Source of the DNA: CAKRJP01 sp963597615
GTDB taxonomy: Bacteria > Bacillota > Clostridia > Lachnospirales > Lachnospiraceae
Length of the DNA: 64,000 bases
Reading direction: 5' to 3'
Assembly (NCBI GenBank): GCA_963597615.1
Contig: CAVBQS010000024.1
Coordinates: forward strand, 75,001 to 139,000
This document shows positions 25,836 to 33,687 of the stretch, piece by piece; positions within the stretch are counted from its first letter, which is position 1, and each line of letters begins with the position of its first letter. The notes under the pieces are model-generated. The model was not told the DNA's origin and ran no database searches. It worked only from the letters and a program-made list of their open reading frames with translations. Made by a program: the position numbers and the translations under genes.

Positions 25836-26882
25836 TTACAATCCAGCCATAATACTAATCAGTGGCAACATAATTGATAAAAGAATGACGCCTACAATTA
25901 AAGATAGGATAATCACCAGAGTAGGTTCAATGGCGGATACAACTTTTGACAGGCTTTCGTTAATCTCATCCTCATACTGTCCGGCGATTTTGTCCATAAC
26001 CTCATCCATAACACCGGTTTTTGCTCCAATGGAAGCCATTTTCGCATAGAGCCCTGTAAAAATCTTTTGGGACAGTAAGCTTTCACATAAATCTTCGCCG
26101 GAGGAAACTTCTTCCTCACAGCGTTCTAAGCGCCTACGAAAATCTGCATCCATTACCAAAGGAATAGAAAGGCGCAGGCATTCTAGTGGAGTCAGACCAC
26201 TGCTTAGAGATAGGGCCATTCCACTGGCAAAACGTCTGGCTCCCATAAGCTTCTGCAAGTTTTTAAAGGATGGAATCCTTTCAAGAATCCCTCGCAAACA
26301 TAATTGGCCTTTTGGGGCTTTGAAAAGATACACCAGAAAAATTGCCAGTAAACATAAGATGATTCCAAAAACCAGGGCGTGCGTGTTTAAGAATTGCCCG
26401 AAATTTAATAAGGCCAAAGAAGCCCCAGTCATTTCCGTACCCAATTGGTTAAAGACCTGATGAAATACCGGCATAACCTTAGTAATCAATACCAAGATAA
26501 CTACAATCATCATGAGAATCATAAGAAATGGATAGCTAATGGCATTTCGCAGAGACTGGCTTAAGGAATGCTCTTTTTCATAATAGTCTGCCAAAGTTTC
26601 CATAACATTATCAAGCCTACCAGTTTGCTCTCCTAGCTGAACCATCTGAAGCATGTAGGCAGGGAAAACATTTGCATCCTTAACTGCCTCATAAAAAGAT
26701 CCGGTAGCTAAAAGGGTATCGTTCATTATAGTTAGCAGGGCCTTTTCTTTTTCATTAGAGGAATCTTCTAGAAGAATGGAAACACCCTCCAAGGTGGAAA
26801 TTCCCGATGTTAAGATCATGGACATCTGGGAGCAGAAAGCGGCGGTTTCTGCATTGGTTAAGGGTTTGTTTTGTGTTGCCAT
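25836..26882 (-). CDS. pilC: Type II secretion system F / PilC-like inner-membrane platform protein
   Basis: About 348 aa with the two T2SSF repeats. Repeat one begins AAFCSQMSMILTSGISTLEGVSILLED and repeat two has RRFASGMALSLSSGLTPLECL. Three long membrane segments follow the PilC/GspF pattern (near residues 120-145, 165-190 and 320-345), ending SLIVGVILLSIMLPLISIMAGL. It should form the platform that couples the ATPase to pilin polymerisation. The start at 26882 has AAAGGAGAG upstream; longer versions reach into a region without signal. Confidence 0.9.
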   Translation of the reverse strand: MATQNKPLTNAETAAFCSQMSMILTSGISTLEGVSILLEDSSNEKEKALLTIMNDTLLATGSFYEAVKDANVFPAYMLQMVQLGEQTGRLDNVMETLADYYEKEHSLSQSLRNAISYPFLMILMMIVVILVLITKVMPVFHQVFNQLGTEMTGASLALLNFGQFLNTHALVFGIILCLLAIFLVYLFKAPKGQLCLRGILERIPSFKNLQKLMGARRFASGMALSLSSGLTPLECLRLSIPLVMDADFRRRLERCEEEVSSGEDLCESLLSQKIFTGLYAKMASIGAKTGVMDEVMDKIAGQYEDEINESLSKVVSAIEPTLVIILSLIVGVILLSIMLPLISIMAGL

Positions 26883-26914
26883 GGAATCTCTCCTTTGCTT
26901 GTTTAGTCGTGTGG

Positions 26915-27859
26915 TTAGTAGGAATACTTCACGATATAGTTGCTTCCGTCTCCTACGTATTCTTTTACGGAGGCTTGGTCGTTGTTGGCGGCCAGGGTTG
27001 GGTCCATAAGCTGCCAATCTTTTCCGTCAAATTCTATAATGTTGTCTACCCAGCCGGCCTCGTCTACGTAGGTACTGATCCAAGCGTGGTAGGCATCCCC
27101 GGAATAACCTACCTGTAGTTTGGTAGGAATGCGCTGTATCCGTAGCAGGGCACTCATAAGGGCCGCGTAGTCAAAGCAAATTCCTTTGCCGGAGGATAGG
27201 GTTTCGTCTATCGAGGGCAAATATCCGTAGGATACGGACTCTGCCTTATCTGTATCATAGCTAATATTCTGGGTGACATAGTTGTAAATATGTTCCACTA
27301 CCTCAAGGTCTGTCCAGGTGTCTGTGGCTAGTTCCTTGCTTTTTTCTACAACAGAGGAATCCGTGTTAAAATTTACATATTGGTTGGGATAGAGAAAGGG
27401 GTCAAATTCACTTTCTAAGGTCACATCAATGCTGGCATCCAAACTAATCATGTAGGAATCTCCGGATACATTTTCTAATACCTGGAGAGAATAGCTTCCA
27501 TCCCCTGCAGTTAGAGGAAAAACATTGTAGTTGCCCCGGTCGGAAATAAGATAGGTATAGCAATCCCCGTCAGGACCGGTAACCTGTAACTTTACTTTCT
27601 CATTGCTACCAGAGTAGCTGGCCATAATATAACCCTTTGAGCTGTTAGAAGCATCAATAGAAGCTACATCATTTTGAAAAGTAACGGTGTCATCGGCGGA
27701 GGGCACCAAAACCTGTGGGGTAGGGTCCCTGGGGTCTCCTTCGTGCTTGATCTCTTGACTTGTGCTGCTGGCACTTGAAGCACTAGAACACCCACCAGAA
27801 AATAGGAGGGTGCAGGCCATGCATGCAGCAACAAGGACACGTATTGGATTCGTATTCAA
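26915..27859 (-). CDS. Transglutaminase-like lipoprotein
   Basis: 314-aa exported protein. The signal peptide ends in a lipobox with C24 (LLFSGGC), so it should be lipid-anchored. A beta-rich region occupies about residues 50-160. The C-terminal transglutaminase-like domain has a full catalytic triad: C228 (GKGICFDYA), H258 (YHAWIS) and D286 (LMDPT). Such enzymes cross-link or cleave proteins, so it could stabilise pili or attach them to the surface (inference from operon position). It sits between the sigma/anti-sigma pair and pilC, with 32 bp to pilC. Its Shine-Dalgarno is GAAAGGAGGGG. Confidence 0.88.
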   Translation of the reverse strand: MNTNPIRVLVAACMACTLLFSGGCSSASSASSTSQEIKHEGDPRDPTPQVLVPSADDTVTFQNDVASIDASNSSKGYIMASYSGSNEKVKLQVTGPDGDCYTYLISDRGNYNVFPLTAGDGSYSLQVLENVSGDSYMISLDASIDVTLESEFDPFLYPNQYVNFNTDSSVVEKSKELATDTWTDLEVVEHIYNYVTQNISYDTDKAESVSYGYLPSIDETLSSGKGICFDYAALMSALLRIQRIPTKLQVGYSGDAYHAWISTYVDEAGWVDNIIEFDGKDWQLMDPTLAANNDQASVKEYVGDGSNYIVKYSY

Positions 27860-27936
27860 GGGTTGCCCCTCCTTTCAGTAATACATATAATTTGTGAAAA
27901 TTAAAAATCAGTGTTTCACAAATGCCTAGTTATAGC

Positions 27937-28659
27937 CTAGGACGCAGGCGAAATCAGAAGGGTAAGCTCGTTCCCTGCCATGTCCGGAATTACCACCTGG
28001 GAGGGGGACTCTGGTATATCAAACACGATGACTCCGCTGTCTTGATCATAGGATACTGGTGTCATTCCGGAAATATTGTCATAGTCAATTCCGCTAAAAG
28101 TATCCACCACAGTCAGGTAAACCTTGTCGTCCTTAGAGTAGAAGTCCTTTAATTCCGGCTTTTCTGTGTCGATTTGGGTAACTTCATAGGTTCTGGAAAC
28201 AGTTTGCCCATTGATGGCCTTGGCAGTGATTACTAAAGTTCCGTTGGTTTCCACATCAACAACATACTCATGGTTGGCTTCTTCTGAAACCCCAATAGGG
28301 ACGCCATCAAGAGTTGCAGTGACTTTACCCATAGGAATCAAGGTTTTAATACGAATATCGTATGTGGCATAACTTGCCTTCTCTACATTGGTCCGCTCCG
28401 CTACAATAGTAGGCTGGAAAAATAGTAGGGGAAGCAGGATTAAAATCACTGTAAAAATATAGGAGCACATCCGGCCAATATTGAAGGCTGGTTTCTTATA
28501 ATTGCCCCATGCTTCTAAGGTTTCCACTGGAATCAGGTTAGGTTTCATCTGGCAGCTGCTTAAAACATTGTTTAAGAGTTGGTTGGCTGTTTTTGCATCC
28601 AGTTCGGGAATCTTTAGTTCATTTAAATTTTTTCTTAAATCTTCTAAATCCTTAATCAA
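27937..28659 (-). CDS. Putative membrane-bound anti-sigma factor
   Basis: About 240 aa. Residues 1-60 are a soluble helical region, followed by one membrane segment (YIFTVILILLPLLFF) and an outside domain with Ig/Big-like repeats (VTATLDGVPIGVSEE; GTLVITAKAINGQTVSRTYEV). I set the start at the TTG at 28659: AGGGAGGG lies 8 nt upstream, and this TTG overlaps the sigma stop as TTGATTAA. The overlap and the topology are typical of anti-sigma factors, but I see no ZAS motif, so the role is inferred from context. Confidence 0.65.
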   Translation of the reverse strand: MIKDLEDLRKNLNELKIPELDAKTANQLLNNVLSSCQMKPNLIPVETLEAWGNYKKPAFNIGRMCSYIFTVILILLPLLFFQPTIVAERTNVEKASYATYDIRIKTLIPMGKVTATLDGVPIGVSEEANHEYVVDVETNGTLVITAKAINGQTVSRTYEVTQIDTEKPELKDFYSKDDKVYLTVVDTFSGIDYDNISGMTPVSYDQDSGVIVFDIPESPSQVVIPDMAGNELTLLISPAS

Positions 28660-29251
28660 GATGAATCCCTCCCTTCTGATTTTCAAGAAGGTTTTCTAAA
28701 AGCTCTTGGGCCTTCTTGATACGACGTTTTGTGGTACTGCGGCTGCAGTCCATTGCCTCAGAAATCTCATCAATGCCCATGTTGTTGTAGTAACGCATAA
28801 TAATGGCTTGGGCATATTGAGGGGGCAGGGAGAGGACCGTTTCCATAATGTTAATCTGCTGGTCCTCCAGAATGACCTTGTGTTCCGGATTTTGGGCAGA
28901 AATATTTTTTTGGGGGGGTGCTAAAGCCTCCACTTGCTTCATATCTTCGTAGACAAGTTCTTCTGCCTGCTTTTTTGCTTTTTTTGCGGCGTCAAAGCAG
29001 AGCCTAAAGCAAATTTGATGGAGCCAAGAAACAAAGAATCTAGGATTTTTTAAGGTTTGAATATTTCTCAAAACCACAATATACAAATCCTGGAGAATAT
29101 CCTGGGCCAAATAAGGATCTTTTACATATTGATAAGCGAAACGGTATTGCTGTTTGTAGGTGGCGGCATAGAGCTCTGCAAAAGCATTGTTGTCCCCACC
29201 CTTCGTTTTCTTTACCAGCTTCGCAAGATAATCATAATCAAGCTGTTCCAT
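28652..29251 (-). CDS. ECF-type RNA polymerase sigma factor
   Basis: 199-aa sigma-70 family protein with region 2 (YRFAYQYVKDPYLAQDILQDLYIVVLRN style, residues about 36-65, followed by FVSWLHQICFRLCFD) and region 4 (LSLPPQYAQAIIMRYYNNMG, then a helix-turn-helix IDEISEAMDCSRSTTKRRI). Regions 1 and 3 are absent, as in ECF sigmas. The linker is lysine-rich and about 45 aa long. It overlaps the downstream putative anti-sigma gene by 8 nt and lies 3 bp after the GGDEF-like gene. It may drive this pilus operon; its target promoter is not identified. Confidence 0.9.
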   Translation of the reverse strand: MEQLDYDYLAKLVKKTKGGDNNAFAELYAATYKQQYRFAYQYVKDPYLAQDILQDLYIVVLRNIQTLKNPRFFVSWLHQICFRLCFDAAKKAKKQAEELVYEDMKQVEALAPPQKNISAQNPEHKVILEDQQINIMETVLSLPPQYAQAIIMRYYNNMGIDEISEAMDCSRSTTKRRIKKAQELLENLLENQKGGIHLD

Positions 29252-29254
29252 GGA

Positions 29255-29956
29255 TTAACCTCTCTTGTCGTCAAAAGCTTCTGAAATACGCTTATTTGCC
29301 AGGGAAATTAATTGATCGATCTGGGTCAGACCCTCCTTTGTGTTAAGGGCAGATCCTGTCTTGTATTCAATAGCCACTGAATCTGGCTGTGTATTATGCT
29401 CTTCAACCTTCTTATCAATGCGGGATAGGAAAATCTGAAGTTTTTTTTCTGTACAATCCTCAAAAATTGCAAGAAATTTATTTCCCCCATTTCGGCCTAC
29501 GAAACATAGAGAAATTGCAGAGGCAGTAAGAATATCAGAAAAATCTTTTAGCATTTGATTTCCTACCTTGCGATCATACTGGTGATTGACCTTGGTAAGA
29601 TTGGAAAGATCAATCATGACACAGCCAATGTCTGCAGGAAGGTCCTGGTCATAATATTTTTCAATCAAGGTGTCGCAGCTAAAGCGATTGGGCATGCCAG
29701 AAATCTGGTCTGCGTAAGCTGCGCCGTAAAGATCGTTGTAATCTAGCTTCATAGATGATATCACATTAAAATCTACTAATAAGAAAATAAAACTAATTAA
29801 TAATACTAGCCATACCACAAGAAATAGCAAGGTGGCTGCTGTGGAGGAAAATACAAATTGTTTCACCTCCGGTTGTAATAGGGCAAACAGACTGACTAAG
29901 GTCAGCAAAATGAGAATAACTAATTGAACCATTTTAGATGAGTGAAATCGTTTCAT
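29255..29956 (-). CDS. Membrane protein with degenerate GGDEF domain
   Basis: About 233 aa with two N-terminal membrane segments (VQLVILILLTLVSLFALL and TAATLLFLVVWLVLLISFIF) and a C-terminal GGDEF-like domain. The fold is recognisable (DQISGMPNRFSCDTLI, VMIDLSNLTKVN), but the active-site GGDEF is GGNKF, with the catalytic Asp and Glu replaced, so it should not make c-di-GMP. It could still bind GTP or nucleotide and act as a sensor. The ATG at 29956 is preceded by AGGGAGGATT. It is the first gene of the minus-strand pilus operon. Confidence 0.8.
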   Translation of the reverse strand: MKRFHSSKMVQLVILILLTLVSLFALLQPEVKQFVFSSTAATLLFLVVWLVLLISFIFLLVDFNVISSMKLDYNDLYGAAYADQISGMPNRFSCDTLIEKYYDQDLPADIGCVMIDLSNLTKVNHQYDRKVGNQMLKDFSDILTASAISLCFVGRNGGNKFLAIFEDCTEKKLQIFLSRIDKKVEEHNTQPDSVAIEYKTGSALNTKEGLTQIDQLISLANKRISEAFDDKRG

Positions 29957-30077
29957 GGTAAATCCTCCCTTCAATGTTCCTAGTATAACATAAAACAATC
30001 TATTTTTTTTATAATAATCCTGTGATTCATGTTATGATATTTCTAGTGTGTATAACTATTAAGAAGGGAATTTGACG

Positions 30078-30647
30078 ATGGAAGAACATATGGGCCTTGA
30101 GAATATAAAAAAGAAAGTTTTGGATGATGTGGATCCAGTGCGGATTCGTGCAAGAAAAAGAGAAATGCGTAAACAGCGCATTTTGACTATCTTGGAGATT
30201 TTGGCTGTTTTTCTGCTGGTGGGCCTTGGTTTTTATTGGTACATGGGCATGTCTTCTGTAAGTGGAGATTCCATGTATCCCTCCCTTCACGATGGAGATA
30301 TTGTTTTCTATCGCAGGCATAATTCAGAATACAAGCAGGGAGATGTTGTTGCAATTGTACGGCCTAATGGAGAGGAGTATGTAAAACGGGTAATTGCCAT
30401 TGCAGGGGATACGGTCAATATTCAAAACGGTGAAGTTTACGTAAATGGCAATCTGGTGGAGACAAAGGAAGCCTTAGGAAAGACCACTGCCATGTCTGAA
30501 GATGTTAGCTATCCCTTGGTGGTGGGAGACAAGGAGGTCTTTGTTCTAGGAGACAACCGGGGAATTTCTAAGGACTCCAGAGAATTTGGCACAGTGAAGG
30601 TGTCAGATATTAAGGGGAAGATCCTATGGTATCTGGGGAAAATGTAG
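30078..30647 (+). CDS. lepB: Signal peptidase I
   Basis: 189-aa membrane serine protease that removes signal peptides. One membrane anchor (ILEILAVFLLVGLGFYWYM) is followed by the catalytic S65 in SGDSMYPSL and K103 in EYVKRVIAIAGD, and the box GDNRGISKDSREFG. The ATG at 30078 (AAGAAGGG 9 bp upstream) is chosen over a TTG two codons earlier. It is divergent from the pilus operon across 121 bp. It cannot be assigned to pilin processing, which needs a PilD-type enzyme absent from the window. Confidence 0.92.
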   Translation: MEEHMGLENIKKKVLDDVDPVRIRARKREMRKQRILTILEILAVFLLVGLGFYWYMGMSSVSGDSMYPSLHDGDIVFYRRHNSEYKQGDVVAIVRPNGEEYVKRVIAIAGDTVNIQNGEVYVNGNLVETKEALGKTTAMSEDVSYPLVVGDKEVFVLGDNRGISKDSREFGTVKVSDIKGKILWYLGKM

Positions 30648-30753
30648 AACCAAAAGTCCCAGGGGAACTTTGAAGAAAATAAATAGAATGCCAAAGATAT
30701 CTATAGGAATATCTACAGAAACATTGAAAAATTTTAGAAAGCGGGAGTAAAAA

Positions 30754-31671
30754 ATGACTCTTACACAATTAAACTACATTATCACAATTGCAGAGACAAA
30801 ATCCATGAATAAGGCGGCAGAGCTTCTCTACGTATCTCAGCCATCTCTTACCAGTGCAGTGAAGGAACTGGAGAAGGAACTGGGGGTTACCTTGCTTCAC
30901 CGTAGTGGCAGAGGGGTTACCCTTACTAACGATGGTATGGAATTTCTTATGTATGCCAAGCAAATTTACGGGCAGTATGAAGCTGTTTTGGAAAAATACG
31001 GTCAAGGTGGTAACTATAAAAAGAAATTCGGGGTCTCTACTCAACACTACTCCTTTGCGGTAAAGGCCTTCGTAGACATGGCCAAAGCCTTTGACATGTC
31101 TCAGTATGAATTTGCCATTCGAGAGACCAGGACGGCTGAGGTTATAAAGGATGTCAGCACTATGCGAAGTGAGATCGGTGTCCTGTATCTTTGTGACTTT
31201 AACAGGAAGGCCCTGGAGAAACTTATGAAGGGATCGGGGTTGAAGTTTCACCATCTCATAGAGTGTCAGGCCTATGTATATATTTGGAAAAATCATCCTT
31301 TAGCTAAGAAAGAATCCATTAGCTTTAAAGAATTGGAAGGTTACCCATGTCTGGCTTTCGAGCAAGGGGATAACAGTTCTTTTTATTTTGCGGAAGAGAT
31401 TTTGTCCACCAATGAATACCCCCAGGTAATCAAGGCCAACGACCGGGCTACCATGCTGAATCTCATGATCGGATTAAATGGCTATACCTTATGTTCCGGT
31501 ATTATCTGTGAGGAGTTAAATGGAGACGACTATATTGCTGTGCCTTACAAGGACGATGAGCAAAATCCTAACAGTGTTATGGAGATTGGCTACGTAGTAA
31601 GGAAGGATATGGTCCTAAGCGACATGGGACAGTGGTATATAGAGTGTATTAAGAAATATTTGAATATTTAG
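30754..31671 (+). CDS. LysR-family transcriptional regulator
   Basis: 305-aa regulator with an N-terminal winged helix-turn-helix (LNYIITIAETKSMNKAAELL, QPSLTSAVKELEKELGVTLL) and a C-terminal effector-binding domain of the periplasmic-binding-protein type. The metY-type gene follows after about 490 bp, so it may be a sulfur-metabolism regulator (CysB/CcmR/CmbR-like), but no binding site was identified. The effector domain has Cys and aromatic residues around SGIICEELNGDDY. Shine-Dalgarno is AGAAAGCGGGAG. Confidence 0.9.
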   Translation: MTLTQLNYIITIAETKSMNKAAELLYVSQPSLTSAVKELEKELGVTLLHRSGRGVTLTNDGMEFLMYAKQIYGQYEAVLEKYGQGGNYKKKFGVSTQHYSFAVKAFVDMAKAFDMSQYEFAIRETRTAEVIKDVSTMRSEIGVLYLCDFNRKALEKLMKGSGLKFHHLIECQAYVYIWKNHPLAKKESISFKELEGYPCLAFEQGDNSSFYFAEEILSTNEYPQVIKANDRATMLNLMIGLNGYTLCSGIICEELNGDDYIAVPYKDDEQNPNSVMEIGYVVRKDMVLSDMGQWYIECIKKYLNI

Positions 31672-31707
31672 CGGATGGGATTTGTACGAGTTGACACTCA
31701 TAACGTT

Positions 31708-31833
31708 ATGCGGTGCAATGCAAGCATGATAAAATCATTTCTTTTGGAAGATGTAATAAAACCATTAGATCTTACTATCACAGAGGCTGCACGTATGCTT
31801 GGCGTTACCCGCAAAACTGCATCTTCCAGATAA
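31708..31833 (+). pseudogene. Remnant of a HigA-type antitoxin
   Basis: A short frame with the run LLEDVIKPLDLTITEAARML, then GVTRKTASS, which resembles the helix-turn-helix start of HigA antitoxins (usual pattern EPLGLTVTEAAKALGVSRKT). A HigA protein has about 95-110 aa; here the frame stops after 41 codons and the rest is not found. No HigB toxin gene is seen upstream, where lysR ends. It reads as a decayed toxin-antitoxin remnant. Confidence 0.55.
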
Positions 31834-31973
31834 TGTTATTCCATTTCCAGATGTGCAATCGGAAGAGATTAATACATTACAAATGTGATTTCAAACTATA
31901 AATTCTCCAAAAGTCTTAATTAGTAGGTGCTTATCTACAACATTGGAATATGGGGGATTGAAATTATTAGAAT

Positions 31974-32019
31974 AAAAATACCGAGTTATAAATTCAAGTT
32001 ATAACTCGGTATTTTTTTT
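31974..32019 (+). terminator. Terminator downstream of the higA remnant
   Basis: AAAAATACCGAGTTATA (31974-31990) is complementary to TATAACTCGGTATTTTT (32000-32016), with a short loop and a T-run to 32019. It separates the lysR region from metY. Confidence 0.9.
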
Positions 32020-32160
32020 GCGTATTAGACAGGGGAAACCGCCGGTGTTACTATAAGGTCACAAGATAAAACAAAGGCAACGTAGAGATAAAAAATTAAG
32101 ACAGTTGCCCAAAACAAGCATAATCAACAAACAAATTTAAGAAAATGGAGGAAGTAAAAA
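32020..32160 (+). promoter_or_regulatory. Leader before metY with a weak inverted repeat and a shared motif
   Basis: This 141-nt stretch has no coding frame. It contains GGAAACCGCCGGTGTTAC (32035-32052) and an inverted repeat GGCAAC (near 32077) / GTTGCC (near 32103). A SAM-I riboswitch, usual before such genes, is not recognisable. The GGnAACCGCCGGnGTTAC string recurs at 35338-35355. Confidence 0.35.
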
Positions 32161-33465
32161 ATGGCAGATATTAAGGATTCAAAAAACTGGGGATTTGAGA
32201 CAAAGCAGTTACACATTGGACAGGAGCAGGCAGATCCGGTAACAGATGCAAGAGCAGTACCAATCTACGCTACTTCATCTTATGTATTCCATAACTCACA
32301 GCATGCAGCTGACAGATTTGGTCTTCGTGATGCAGGAAATATTTACGGAAGACTTACCAATCCTACAGAAAGCGTATTTGAAGAGAGAATTGCAGCTTTA
32401 GAGGGAGGTTCCGCAGCCTTGGCAGTAGCTTCTGGTGCAGCAGCTATCGCTTATACCTTCCAGGCTCTTACAAAAGCTGGAGATCACATTGTAGCAGCAA
32501 AGACCATTTATGGTGGAACTTACAACTACTTAGCACACACCTTCCCATTAAATAACAACGTAACAACAACATTTGTAGATCCTGAAGTAGAAGGTTCCTT
32601 CGAGGCAGCAATCCAGGAAAATACAAAGGCAATCTTTGTAGAGACTTTAGGAAATCCAAATTCTAACGTTATTGACATTGAAAAAATTGCAGAGATCGCT
32701 CATAAGCATGGACTTCCATTGGTAGTAGATTCTACTTTTGCAACTCCTTACCTGGTACGTCCAATTGAGTACGGAGCTGACATCGTTGTTCACTCAGCTA
32801 CAAAGTTCATCGGTGGACATGGAACAGCGATCGGTGGTGTTATCGTTGACGGCGGCCACTTCGACTGGAAGGCATCTGGAAACTACCCATGGATTGCAGA
32901 TCCAAACCCAAGCTACCACGGTGTAAGCTTTGCAGAGGCAGCAGGTCCTGCAGCATTTGTAACCTACATCCGTGCAATTATCTTAAGAGATACAGGAGCA
33001 ACCCTTTCACCATTCCATGCATTTATCTTCCTTCAGGGATTAGAGACTCTTTCTCTTCGAGTAGAGCGTCACGTAAGCAATGCATTAAAGATTGTTGATT
33101 ATCTTGCAAATCATCCACAGGTTGAGGCAGTTCATCATCCATCTATTGCCACTGAGCCTACTCACGAGATTTACAAGAAATATCTTCCAAATGGTGGTGG
33201 TTCTATCTTCACATTTGAGATTAAGGGAGATGCAGAAACTGCACAGAAATTTATTGACAACTTGTCTATCTTCTCGCTGCTTGCAAATGTTGCAGATGTA
33301 AAATCATTGGTAATTCATCCGGCAACAACAACACACAGCCAGTGCACAGAAGAAGAGCTTCTTGATCAGGGAATCAAGCCAAATACTATTCGTCTTTCTA
33401 TTGGTATTGAAAAAGTGGAAGACTTGATTGCAGCATTAGATGCAGCATTCGAGGCAGTAAAATAG
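32161..33465 (+). CDS. O-acetylhomoserine sulfhydrylase, PLP-dependent (MetY type)
   Basis: 434-aa Cys/Met metabolism enzyme. The PLP lysine is K215 in SATKFIGGHGTAIGG. Other typical segments are GFETKQLHIGQEQADPVTDA, IYGRLTNPT and ALEGGSAALAVASGAAAI. It should make homocysteine from O-acetylhomoserine and sulfide. The start follows AATGGAGGAAGT. A strong terminator follows its stop. Codon use is highly biased (like the ribosomal genes), suggesting high expression. Confidence 0.93.
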   Translation: MADIKDSKNWGFETKQLHIGQEQADPVTDARAVPIYATSSYVFHNSQHAADRFGLRDAGNIYGRLTNPTESVFEERIAALEGGSAALAVASGAAAIAYTFQALTKAGDHIVAAKTIYGGTYNYLAHTFPLNNNVTTTFVDPEVEGSFEAAIQENTKAIFVETLGNPNSNVIDIEKIAEIAHKHGLPLVVDSTFATPYLVRPIEYGADIVVHSATKFIGGHGTAIGGVIVDGGHFDWKASGNYPWIADPNPSYHGVSFAEAAGPAAFVTYIRAIILRDTGATLSPFHAFIFLQGLETLSLRVERHVSNALKIVDYLANHPQVEAVHHPSIATEPTHEIYKKYLPNGGGSIFTFEIKGDAETAQKFIDNLSIFSLLANVADVKSLVIHPATTTHSQCTEEELLDQGIKPNTIRLSIGIEKVEDLIAALDAAFEAVK

Positions 33466-33499
33466 ACGCTTTCTCCAATTTAGATAGATTATGCAAGGG

Positions 33500-33539
33500 G
33501 ATAGCGACTTCGTTAAGAGGTCGCTATCTTTCTTTTTTT
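33500..33539 (+). terminator. Terminator of metY
   Basis: GATAGCGACT (33500-33509) pairs with GGTCGCTATC (33519-33528), followed by a T-rich tract to 33539. Confidence 0.88.
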
Positions 33540-33590
33540 AGTTTTTTTTGTGAATTTTTTGTGGTTTCGCGGTTGTTTGGGGCTTGTGGC

Positions 33591-33619
33591 TTGTTCAGGG
33601 GTGAAAAATGTTGTATCAT
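33591..33619 (+). promoter_or_regulatory. Candidate promoter of the first phosphoglycosyl transferase gene
   Basis: TTGTTC (33591-33596) and TATCAT (33614-33619) are 17 bp apart in an otherwise G/T-rich gap after the metY terminator. Confidence 0.5.
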
Positions 33620-33687
33620 GTTTAATATTTGGAAGGTAGCTAGAAGGGCTGCGGATTTTTTAGAGTATAAAAAGGACGTTTTGGGGT

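Noticed and set aside
29957..29998. Longer N-terminus of the GGDEF-like protein
   Set aside because: The internal ATG at 29956 has a strong Shine-Dalgarno (AGGGAGGATT) directly upstream; the longer form would translate that site.
31713..31901. Open frame of 62 codons after lysR
   Set aside because: The HigA-like similarity lies in a different frame of the same DNA; this frame has no recognisable features.
32020..32160. SAM riboswitch before metY
   Set aside because: I looked for the conserved SAM-I strings and hairpins and did not find them.
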